NCBI GenBank assembly: GCA_963760435.1
Contig: CAVXDE010000033.1
Span: forward strand, 185,595 to 249,594
Source of the DNA: JAFAXD01 sp963760435
Lineage (GTDB): Bacteria; Pseudomonadota; Alphaproteobacteria; Rhizobiales; Xanthobacteraceae
Length of the DNA: 64,000 nt
Direction of reading: 5' to 3'
Below, in pieces: positions 46,267 through 53,842 of the stretch. Both the position numbers and the translations under genes were made by a program. The notes under the pieces were generated by a model. The model was not told the DNA's origin. It did no database searches and saw nothing but the letters and a program-made list of their open reading frames with translations. The stretch's first letter is position 1. Each line of letters starts with the position of its first letter.

Positions 46267-47502
46267 TCAGCAGACCACTTGCATTCCCTCGATGCGGCGC
46301 ACCCCCGAATGTCCCCGAATTTGGGGCTGGGCTCCTGCCAGCCGAAGTTGCGGTTTCCGCTGCGTTAGAGCAATCAAGCTCTCCTCCAGCTCCGCCAGGG
46401 CCAACGCCTCGCCCAGGCATCGATGCATCCCGCCGCCAAAACCGATGTTGGTTTTAGGAAGATCTTCGCGCATGATATCGAACTCACCCGGTCGCTGATA
46501 GACGCGTTCGTCCCGCGCGGCTGACAGCAGCGAAAGATGTATCAGTTGGCCCGCGGGCACGACGTGCCCGCCGATCGCGACAGGCTCCGCGCTCACGCGC
46601 ACAATCGTTCCGACGCTTGGCTCAAAACGCAACGATTCCCGAACGGCACGCGGAGCGAGCTCGGGATTTCGGCATATCGCATCCCATTGGCTCCGGTGCT
46701 GCATCAGCAGAGATACGAGGGCAACTTCCGCGAAGCGTGTCGTTTCTATCCCGGCGGCAATGAGCAGCACGATCTGCGCGACTGCTTCTTCCGCACTTAA
46801 CCCATCAGCCTTGATCTCGATTTCGGCAAGATACTTGCTGAGAAAATCCTCCCGCGGACGGTCCCGCCTATCCATAAGCATCTGTTGCACCAAGGAAACC
46901 ATCTGCCGACAGGATTCCTGCATCAACGGAAGATCTTCCGGACCCCAATTGAACCCGGTGACTCTCGCCGCTTCGTTGGAGAGCGTCGTGAAATGGGGGA
47001 CATCTTCCTCCGGAATTCCAAGGATGTGAGCGATCGTCAACGCCGGGAGCTGCTTTGCGAAGCCGTCAACGAAGTCGACCGGTCTGCCCGCAAGCCAATT
47101 GTCAATCAGCCGATGCGCCAGCGCGCGGATCATCGGCCGTGTTTGCTCGATCAATCGCAAGGCAAATGTTCGCGTGAAGGGCGCGCGTCGCTTCCGGTGC
47201 TCCGGACCATCCACCTGCATGGAGAGCTGGTAAAACTCCCACAAGGGGCCGTCGGTAATGCCCTTCGCGCGGTTGGTTTCCGCCTTGGCGGAGCGAACCC
47301 GATCGTCCTTCAGAAGGGCGTCGATCTCCGCTTCCCCGAGCACCACGAAACCGCCGGTACTCCGTGCAACCACCGGGCTCAGGGTGCGATAGCGCGCGCA
47401 CACTGTGTGTGGGTCGGCTTCCAACTCCTCGGCCAGCACGATCGGCATGGAGCCATCTTGAGTGCAGCGGAGTGGATGGCCGTCCGTCGCGGCTTCGTTC
47501 AT
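46267..47502 (-). CDS. Cytochrome P450
   Basis: A 411-residue bacterial P450. The I-helix motif AAGIETTRFAEV, K-helix ESLRFEPS (ExxR), and haem loop FGGGMHRCLGEALALAE with the Cys ligand are present. Substrate oxidation would need ferredoxin and reductase partners, which are not encoded here. ATG 47502 follows AAAGGAGC. Longer upstream frames are not protein-like. It lies alone in the loosely packed region before the signalling island. Confidence 0.92.
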   Translation of the reverse strand: MNEAATDGHPLRCTQDGSMPIVLAEELEADPHTVCARYRTLSPVVARSTGGFVVLGEAEIDALLKDDRVRSAKAETNRAKGITDGPLWEFYQLSMQVDGPEHRKRRAPFTRTFALRLIEQTRPMIRALAHRLIDNWLAGRPVDFVDGFAKQLPALTIAHILGIPEEDVPHFTTLSNEAARVTGFNWGPEDLPLMQESCRQMVSLVQQMLMDRRDRPREDFLSKYLAEIEIKADGLSAEEAVAQIVLLIAAGIETTRFAEVALVSLLMQHRSQWDAICRNPELAPRAVRESLRFEPSVGTIVRVSAEPVAIGGHVVPAGQLIHLSLLSAARDERVYQRPGEFDIMREDLPKTNIGFGGGMHRCLGEALALAELEESLIALTQRKPQLRLAGAQPQIRGHSGVRRIEGMQVVC

Positions 47503-47888
47503 CGTTCGCTCCTTTGACGCTTGCCATCGGTGCTGAAGCAGCAGTCGATCTGCTCCCTGGCCGACCAGCAATCTTTTCGTTCGGATAATGAGTGATAACC
47601 GGTAGCATACGACGGCGGCGACGCAAACGGGGCAAACACTCGCCGGCCGTCTTAGCGTCGCCTCGGCTCGCTCACCGACTGCTACCGTCAAGAATGTGTC
47701 TGCTCGTGAACAAAAATCTGCGCAAACGGAGCTATTGCCGTCCCTCCAGAGCGCGGGGCTTTTTCTTTGGCCTGCGGAATGGTTTAGACGCCCACGACAG
47801 CGAGCAACCACGCCATTATTGCCACCACGATGACCCGGAGGACGTGGCGCCACCTAATTGGGTGTCATTTACCGGATCGATCTTGCAG
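47503..47888. other. Intergenic region upstream of the P450
   Basis: No gene was recognised in this 386 bp. A run of T after a GC-rich stretch (CGCGGGGCTTTTTC at about 47752-47765) could be a weak terminator on the + strand, but the stem is poor. Confidence 0.35.
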
Positions 47889-48062
47889 TCAGGCAGCTGC
47901 TGGAAGCCTCCGTGCGGTTGCCGCCTCGTTTTCCGCCTCTGCCAACATCCGATAAGCACGGGCTAGTGTCAGTTTCCACTCCCGCTCCTCTGAAGTGCGG
48001 GCCTTCCTCGCATGCAATTCACACTGTTTGGCCCTGGCCAGGTACCCCCGTGTTTTTGACAT
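47889..48062 (-). CDS. Small helical protein (57 aa)
   Basis: ATG 48062 follows GGGAG at 7 bp. The peptide MSKTRGYLARAKQCELHARK continues ARTSEEREWKLTLARAYRML and ends AEAENEAATARRLPAAA. It is a charged helical protein with the look of a small family common in Bradyrhizobium (the TSEEREW motif). Function unknown. Confidence 0.65.
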   Translation of the reverse strand: MSKTRGYLARAKQCELHARKARTSEEREWKLTLARAYRMLAEAENEAATARRLPAAA

Positions 48063-48227
48063 GACGATCTCCCTTTTTCTGTGACCAGGGGAAATAGGCG
48101 GGTACGCGACTCGATGCTGTGATAACCGTCACCGCCGAACAATAACAATTGGTAATCCAGATGACGGGATGTTCTCACTTGAGCGGGAGAGCCGGAAACG
48201 CACCAGCGCCTTCCATGGCCTGGCGTA

Positions 48228-48401
48228 CTACGGTCCGTACAGACTGCTCTGATCGCTCACGAGAGCCGCGGCATCGCCTCCCCAGCGCAATTCAACGGCA
48301 GCCACCAGCAGGGCGGACAAGATTATCGCGATGAGCACGAGGACAGCCGTGGTGACGAACCAAGCCGCGGCCCCCCAATGAGGGCGAGCTTTTGATTTCA
48401 T
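48228..48401 (-). CDS. Small single-span membrane protein (57 aa)
   Basis: From ATG 48401, MKSKARPHWGAAAWFVTTAV leads into a strongly hydrophobic helix (VLVLIAIILSALLVAAVEL) and a short polar tail (DAAALVSDQSSLYGP). It is one membrane span with a positive N-terminus. The ribosome-binding site is weak, so the call rests on the membrane pattern. Confidence 0.4.
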   Translation of the reverse strand: MKSKARPHWGAAAWFVTTAVLVLIAIILSALLVAAVELRWGGDAAALVSDQSSLYGP

Positions 48402-48643
48402 GCGGGCGATTACCGCTGCGGCCGTCGACCCACACAGTGCATACCACCCGCTGCTTTTTTGCGCTGGCGCGCGAACAGGATTGTGGGGCGTAATTGACTG
48501 CCGATTCCCTCGGCCTTCCCGACTCGCCCGTGCCTCTTCCATCTGAGCGGGGCTTTTATTTGTGGCTGATTGCAGGGTGGTCTTAAGGTGCATCGTGAGG
48601 CTATGAGGTGCATACGTCCGCTACCCAACCCACCGGTGTAGGA

Positions 48644-48826
48644 ATGAGCGTTGTCGATCGCAGCCTAATCCAAGGAAGCGATCCATCGCTAGTGACGGTG
48701 GAGGAATGTCGAATCGAGGTACGCTATTGCGTAGAAGAAATCAGAAAGGTACTCGCAAGTCCTGGTATCTGCTCCGCGTGGCTGAAGCTGGCGGAGCATG
48801 GGCTGAATATAGCGGATCGGCTTTAA
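48644..48826 (+). CDS. Small hypothetical protein (60 aa)
   Basis: MSVVDRSLIQGSDPSLVTVE opens a soluble helical protein that continues ECRIEVRYCVEEIRKVLASP and ends AEHGLNIADRL. GTGTAGGA lies just before ATG 48644. I do not recognise the family, but the regular helical pattern supports coding. Confidence 0.45.
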   Translation: MSVVDRSLIQGSDPSLVTVEECRIEVRYCVEEIRKVLASPGICSAWLKLAEHGLNIADRL

Positions 48827-48842
48827 CGTCGGTGGCGTCGCC

Positions 48843-49019
48843 CTATTCCTGATCGTCTACCCCAAGAACCCTGCCCGTGGCCCGATTGATGAAGTGCTGC
48901 TGCGTGCAGGCCAGGCAGGTGACGGACTCGTAGCTGTTATCGTTGATAGACATTTCCTCTGACGACCAGCCTTGCACAACCTGACCCGTGTTGGGGCAGC
49001 GAAAGAGAAAATCCGCCAC
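48843..49019 (-). CDS. Small zinc-ribbon-like protein (58 aa)
   Basis: From GTG 49019: ADFLFRCPNTGQVVQGWSSE, then NDNSYESVTCLACTQQHFIN and RATGRVLGVDDQE. CPNTG plus CLAC gives a Cys pattern like a one-site zinc ribbon, a form seen in small conserved rhizobial proteins from memory. A TAA closes the frame directly upstream, so GTG 49019 is the first possible start. Confidence 0.6.
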   Translation of the reverse strand: MADFLFRCPNTGQVVQGWSSEEMSINDNSYESVTCLACTQQHFINRATGRVLGVDDQE

Positions 49020-49381
49020 GGGGATTTAATTGCGTGCCGCGGGGGACGTTGCTTGCGCCAGCGCAAATTGTTTCCCGGGTCTCCGCACGGCGCAGACAGC
49101 GCAAGTGTGGCGACATCATCCGAGCAAGTCCCAACAGTGGGCGTTGCTGCGTCATTCGAGCATGTGATGATTTGATCACCGGGCGCGACCCGGCGGCCGG
49201 ACGCATCACTTCACCCGCGCACCCGCCCGCCTGCCAACCGCCGTGTTCTGCTAATGGCCAAATAAAAAGCCCCCATACCGTGGGCGGCCGGGGTTGAGTT
49301 TGGCTCTCGAAATGGGAGTTACGAAGCCACCATCCTGCCGAAGCGCCGCGCGACTAGCAAGGCTGGTCGAAGCAAGATCAT
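49020..49381. other. Intergenic region without recognisable gene
   Basis: The 362 bp carry no convincing frame. A hairpin followed by TTTTTATTT on the minus strand (about 49257-49292) could be an intrinsic terminator for a transcript arriving from the right. Confidence 0.35.
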
Positions 49382-49487
49382 TCACGCGCCAAGATCTTCG
49401 TCGTTGGTATCGAGCCTCGCTCGCTGCCGATCAATAATGATAAACGCTGCCCCGCCGAACACCGAGAAAGAATAACAGCCACAGCAT
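49382..49487 (-). pseudogene. Possible small membrane protein, split by a one-base insertion
   Basis: From ATG 49487 the frame reads MLWLLFFL. After about eight codons a one-base shift gives VFGGAAFIIIDRQRARLDTN and DEDLGA, ending at 49382. Joined, this would be a 34-residue single-span membrane protein. The link is tentative, since both parts are short. Confidence 0.3.
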
Positions 49488-49509
49488 CGTCGTCCCCGTT
49501 GCTGGTCTT

Positions 49510-49811
49510 CTAACGGGGAAGATGACTCATGGCAGCCATACGAAATCCCCGTGACACCCGCAAAAATGCGACGCCCGCCCATGAGAGCGAGCTGTCCCAC
49601 CCGCACCGCCTCCGCGCGCCAGGCTCACCCCTGTGCGCTGCGAGCGGAATGCGAGATCTATTCGGTACGGCCGCAGTCGCGCGTCCGATGGTCGCCTCGA
49701 TCAGAAGAGCTTGAACAAGCGTCACGATTTTGCGCGCAGATCGGGCGCTATCTTCGGCAACGGTCTGTCGCTCTCGAACAGATCCCGCTGGCGGTGTCGT
49801 TCGGTTCTCAT
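49510..49811 (-). pseudogene. Frameshifted small gene of mobile-element type
   Basis: From ATG 49811: MRTERHRQRDLFESDRPLPK then IAPDLRAK, and after a one-base shift near 49732 (short A run), VTLVQALLIEATIGRATAAV. The pattern of a DLFE..P.P.L...LR.K...L...LL.EA protein is one I associate with small genes beside recombinase-bearing elements in rhizobia. It lies downstream of a DUF5372-like gene on the same strand. Decayed, with no intact transposase nearby. Confidence 0.45.
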
Positions 49812-49916
49812 GCTGGCTTCCTCTTCGACGGGACGATTCTCTCGAAGAAGAGGTTAGAAGCGCGTCGAGATAGGCGCGCAGATCAATTAACCGAGCAACC
49901 GATAAACGTGGCTTAC

Positions 49917-50144
49917 TCAGAACCTCGAAAGAAGATGCCTTTGGCTCAGCATCCAGGCTGGTAACAAAGCAAGGGTGCCATCCCTCTGCCGGACAACCAA
50001 ATGGTCAACGCCAGCATGGCGCTTGTGACCAATTGCGACGACAATCTCGCCGCACCGTGGGTGGAAAGGATAAAAGGGTTGAACTTCAGATGCCGGACAC
50101 CCGGCATTATGACGCTGGTCCGTGCGAGCGATCCGGAGCATCAA
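49917..50144 (-). CDS. DUF5372-like protein, mobile-element associated
   Basis: The core reads EVQPFYPFHPRCGEIVVAIG, then HLVVRQRDGTLALLPAWML. FxPFHP and LP(A)AW are the marks of DUF5372, a short family encoded next to tyrosine recombinases and transposition genes. Its recombinase partner is not present. With the decayed gene at 49510 it forms the remnant of a mobile element about 250 bp upstream of rpfF. Confidence 0.5.
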   Translation of the reverse strand: MMLRIARTDQRHNAGCPASEVQPFYPFHPRCGEIVVAIGHKRHAGVDHLVVRQRDGTLALLPAWMLSQRHLLSRF

Positions 50145-50327
50145 GCAGTTTAACGAGACGTTTCAGTCCAAGATGGTATGCACAGGCGAGTGACTAGCTA
50201 TAGTTCACGGAGCTGGAGCAAGACACATTTGGAGGAGAACGGGGTACTTGGTTATAGCCGGAGAGCTTGCGACAAGCTACTATCCATTTCAGCGGTAGCA
50301 GGTAAAAAGGGGATCTGAACGGGGCCG

Positions 50328-50345
50328 ACTACGGTCGACCGTAGT
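50328..50345. promoter_or_regulatory. Perfect 18-bp palindrome upstream of rpfF
   Basis: ACTACGGTCGACCGTAGT lies 47 bp before the rpfF ATG and is followed by TTTTG. It may be an operator for a dimeric regulator (LuxR-, TetR- or GntR-like) or a small hairpin in the leader. No dedicated regulator gene adjoins rpfF. Confidence 0.55.
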
Positions 50346-50392
50346 TTTGCGCCGATCTTCTATCCATACAACGCCATACCAGGAGCAAGCTC

Positions 50393-51346
50393 ATGACAAT
50401 CTTCAACAACCCCAGTTCTCTACAAGCCAAGGCCGTCCAGATCAGCTGCGATCTTTCGGCTACTAGCAAAGGGCAGTCTGTATCAGCAAAGTTTCCGAAT
50501 CTCGAATTTGAGAGTATCGAGGTGGAGTTCGACCCGGGTGCCCCTATCCTTTGGTGTTGGATGGCCCCGCTTGGAAAGCCGATTGTTACCAACGCGCTAC
50601 TCTCCGACCTAAAACATATGCACCGCCAGTTGCCCAGTCTCATTGACACTCAGAGCGAAGGCCCGATTGCGTATTACGTGTTCGGCTCGCGGGCGCGCGG
50701 CACTTACAGCTTGGGGGGAGATCTCAGCTTTTTTGCGGACTGTATTCGCACAGCAAACCGCCAGGCGATTCGCGCCTACGCCCATACGTGCATCGACGTG
50801 GTTTGGCAACACGTGGTGACCTTTAATCGCCCGCTGATCACGATGGCTCTGGTTCAGGGAGATGCGTTGGGCGGCGGTTTCGAGACCGCACTATCGTGCG
50901 ATGTGATCGTCGCAGAAAGAAGCGCCAAGATGGGGCTGCCCGAAGTGCTTTTTAATCTTTTCCCCGGAATGGGAGCCTATAGCTTCCTGACGCGACGATT
51001 AGGGCCTGCCGAGGCGCATCGAATGGTTACTAGTGGGACAGTCTACACCGCTGAGCAACTGCATGAGATGGGAATCGTTGATGTGCTACTGGAAGATGGC
51101 GAGGGCGTTTATGGGGTGCGCGACTACGTGCAGCGGAACCTAAGAAAATACAACGCTCTGCGATCAAGCCTTTTGGCGCGCAAACGAGTAAATCCGATCA
51201 CTGAATCAGAGCTGCGCGATATTGTTGATATCTGGGTGGAGGCGGTGTTTCAGCTAACTGACGTCGATTTGCGTCGAATGACCCGGCTGATCGATGCTCA
51301 GGAACGTCGGTCGACGGTTTACTCGGCAAGGATCGCCGCAGAATAG
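50393..51346 (+). CDS. rpfF: RpfF-like DSF synthase (crotonase superfamily)
   Basis: A 317-residue crotonase-fold protein. The core ALVQGDALGGGFETALSCD and MGLPEVLFNLFPGMGAYSFL closely follows Xanthomonas RpfF. The two catalytic glutamates correspond to Glu164 (GGGFET) and Glu184 (GLPEV), 20 residues apart like Glu141 and Glu161 of RpfF. RpfF makes cis-2-unsaturated fatty acid signals (diffusible signal factor) from acyl-ACP in the cytoplasm. The N-terminus is about 25 residues longer than in Xanthomonas. CAGGAGC precedes ATG 50393. It is convergent with the RpfC-like gene, as in the Xanthomonas rpf locus. Confidence 0.85.
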   Translation: MTIFNNPSSLQAKAVQISCDLSATSKGQSVSAKFPNLEFESIEVEFDPGAPILWCWMAPLGKPIVTNALLSDLKHMHRQLPSLIDTQSEGPIAYYVFGSRARGTYSLGGDLSFFADCIRTANRQAIRAYAHTCIDVVWQHVVTFNRPLITMALVQGDALGGGFETALSCDVIVAERSAKMGLPEVLFNLFPGMGAYSFLTRRLGPAEAHRMVTSGTVYTAEQLHEMGIVDVLLEDGEGVYGVRDYVQRNLRKYNALRSSLLARKRVNPITESELRDIVDIWVEAVFQLTDVDLRRMTRLIDAQERRSTVYSARIAAE

Positions 51347-51362
51347 CAACATATGGTGGCAA

Positions 51363-51739
51363 TCAGTGAGCTAATCGGCGGCTTATTTCACCGCGCAGTC
51401 GCGTGGTCTGCTCTATGAGGGTGCGCATTTCGATTGCGCCGCTCTGGGCAAATGTCTGCGCCGGGAGATACTCCAATCGCTCCGCTTGCCGGCGGAGCGG
51501 TTCAGCGCCCTACGTTGGCCGCACAGCCTCGTATTGAGTGAGCTACGTCGCGAAAGCGATAGAAATCATCCTCTTTTTGCGCGCGCCGCAGGTCGAGTGT
51601 CAGCATTTCCAGATCGGATAGCAAAGTGTGGAGCATGTCTCGAATGAATTCGGTGCCGCCGAGGGCCTCCAGCTCGCGCAAGCGGATATCATTAATTGGA
51701 TCGTCCGAGTTCTTATGAATGGGAGAGATCCTGGTTTGG
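51363..51739 (-). pseudogene. Out-of-frame Hpt domain belonging to the RpfC-like kinase
   Basis: Directly after the kinase stop, another frame reads IRLRELEALGGTEFIRDMLH, then FRDVAHSIRGCAANVG with the phospho-accepting His of an Hpt domain. A second shift at about 51508 (GGGC run) continues EPLRRQAERLEYLPAQTFAQ and ends EISRRLAH at 51363. Two one-base insertions therefore separate the Hpt domain from its kinase. RpfC proteins carry Hpt exactly here. The linker ends at about 51745-51790, where the first shift must lie. Confidence 0.75.
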
Positions 51740-53842
51740 TCAAGCTCGATTGGCTCGGAGCGGGCGCCGGAGCCTTGGAATAAATTGCTCCAACACAGAC
51801 AAGAGCCGTCGCGAATCGATCGGCTTAGTAAGGCAAGCGTCCATACCGGCGTCCAAGCAGCGCTCCTCCATCCGAGCGGTCGCGTCTGCCGTCAGCCCAA
51901 TGATCGGCAAGTGCGGCAAGTCGAGCGCGGACATCCGATAATGTTTGGTGGCTTCAAGGCCATTCAATATCGGCATATTGACGTCCATGAGAACGATGTC
52001 GATGGAGCCGGAGTCCATGATTTCTAACGCGTCATCACCGTTTCCGGCGAATGTCACATCGAATCCAGCAGTCTCAAGAAGCTTGGCTGTGACTTTCTGA
52101 TTACTCTTATTATCGTCCGCTATCAAAATGCGAATTCCGCGACGTTTAGCCGGAAATGGGATAATCATACCCTGATCCGTCGCGTTATGCTGCGGAAATT
52201 GAGCAATGGTCATTGCGGTGATCCAGTCCTGCGCGGTGAAATCGAGATTGAGCCTCGAAATACAATACCAGCGCAAATCGCGCATCCGAGAAGAGACATT
52301 TGCGGGAGATAATATATCCCCATATTTGATGTTCAGGCCAGTTTTCGAGCTGCGAGCGATAAGAGCCTCAGCGTCCGAGAACACACCTAATGTCGGAAAG
52401 CTCAATTCGTGCTTCACGAAATCAACGTTGGCAAAGTGATCCGGAGCGATGCGACGCAGCCGCGCGATTAGATCGGCCCCCGTATGATCAATCACTCGTA
52501 GTTTTGCATTCGGTGTCGGTGCCTCGACTGCGTGGGGGATATCAAAGATGCCGTCCATGCGAAATGTGCTACCCTCACCAACCGCACTGGTCACATCGAC
52601 AGATCCAGAGAGCGCCGATGCGAGGCGGCGGCAGATTGCGAGCCCGAGACCAGTACCGCCGTATTCATCGAGAATGCGTTCGTTAGCTTGAGCAAAGCTA
52701 TGGAAAATCCGGTCGAGCGCTTCAGGCGCGATACCTATACCTGTATCCACCACTTCGCACTGGATTCGACACTTTCCGTCTTTAAATTCCAGTGGCTCCA
52801 CAGCGAGCAACACGCCCCCTTCCTGGGTAAACTTAACTGCGTTGGAAACCAAATTCTGCAGAATTTCGCGCAGATAGCGGCGCTCGCCGTGCAAACGCAA
52901 TGGACAGCGGGCGTCCACATGGAACGAAACCCGTACCGGCCTGTCCTGCACGAGAGTGCGCGCGATGTTTAGGACTTCGTTGAGTAATGGCAACAATTCG
53001 AAAGTCACGGGATTGCGCTTAAGATGCCCCGATTCGATTTGAGCAAAGTCGATCAGCTCCTCAATGTTGGAGAGTAGGATCTCTGCTCCGTCTCGGGCAA
53101 TGCCCAACATTTCGCGCTGATCGGAGCTCAGTGTACTCGCCAGAAGAGTTTCGTGTGCCCCGCGTAAGGCGTTCAGAGGGGTCCTCAACTGATGGCTAAC
53201 GGTGGCCAGGAACATGGTCTTCGCCGCGCTGGCCTGCTCAGCGACTTGGCGGGCATCGTTAAGTTTGCGAATTAGAATTGCTGCGTATGCTGGAATGATG
53301 ACCAGCCCAATCGCCAGACCGCTCGCGAGGAAGGGGTTGGCACGCAAGAAGGGGGTTAGTACCGCGACTGCCAAGAACAGGACCATGGCAAGGACGCCGG
53401 CACATGCAAGCCATCTAATGCCGAAACGAAATCCATTACCCAGCACAGCCCAGAGCAGCAACGGATAGAAAAGCATTCCGGCACTATCGCCGAAATACAT
53501 CATGAGATTGATTGTGCTGAGATCGGCACACAACGCGATGCCGCGACGGAGGTTGTTGGTTGCCGGCCGCCAGAGGATGTGTGCAAAAATTCCGAGGGTG
53601 ACAATCAGTCCGAAGCCCATTGCCATAAGCGCCCAGCGCTGCTGGGCAACGGGCGCCGCCCACAGATATAAGGCCATCAACAGCAGAAAGCCGAGACGGT
53701 TTACACTCATCTCGTGCTCGCTATCAGGTCGTGCAGCCAAGCGGGCACGTATCCGGCTTAGGAGCCCGCGTATGTTCGGCACTATTGTGGAGTATGGCCC
53801 GCCGCTCGGCTCGAGCCACCCGTGAGCTCGAAGCAGGGTCAT
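51740..53842 (-). CDS. rpfC: RpfC-like hybrid sensor histidine kinase
   Basis: 700 residues as read. The N-terminal segment contains AARPDSEHE (Asp40-Ser41-Glu42), like the short RpfC segment reported to bind DSF. Five to six membrane helices follow (about 48-192). The HisKA domain has His217 in ATVSHQLRTPLN. The ATPase domain has NLVSNAVKFT, DTGIGIAP and GGTGLGLAICRRL. A receiver domain ends the frame (ILIADDN, LMDVNMP, CLTKPI). An Hpt domain lies just beyond the stop in another frame. ATG 53842 overlaps the stop of the upstream GGDEF-EAL gene (ATGA), so both are co-transcribed. Confidence 0.87.
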   Translation of the reverse strand: MTLLRAHGWLEPSGGPYSTIVPNIRGLLSRIRARLAARPDSEHEMSVNRLGFLLLMALYLWAAPVAQQRWALMAMGFGLIVTLGIFAHILWRPATNNLRRGIALCADLSTINLMMYFGDSAGMLFYPLLLWAVLGNGFRFGIRWLACAGVLAMVLFLAVAVLTPFLRANPFLASGLAIGLVIIPAYAAILIRKLNDARQVAEQASAAKTMFLATVSHQLRTPLNALRGAHETLLASTLSSDQREMLGIARDGAEILLSNIEELIDFAQIESGHLKRNPVTFELLPLLNEVLNIARTLVQDRPVRVSFHVDARCPLRLHGERRYLREILQNLVSNAVKFTQEGGVLLAVEPLEFKDGKCRIQCEVVDTGIGIAPEALDRIFHSFAQANERILDEYGGTGLGLAICRRLASALSGSVDVTSAVGEGSTFRMDGIFDIPHAVEAPTPNAKLRVIDHTGADLIARLRRIAPDHFANVDFVKHELSFPTLGVFSDAEALIARSSKTGLNIKYGDILSPANVSSRMRDLRWYCISRLNLDFTAQDWITAMTIAQFPQHNATDQGMIIPFPAKRRGIRILIADDNKSNQKVTAKLLETAGFDVTFAGNGDDALEIMDSGSIDIVLMDVNMPILNGLEATKHYRMSALDLPHLPIIGLTADATARMEERCLDAGMDACLTKPIDSRRLLSVLEQFIPRLRRPLRANRA

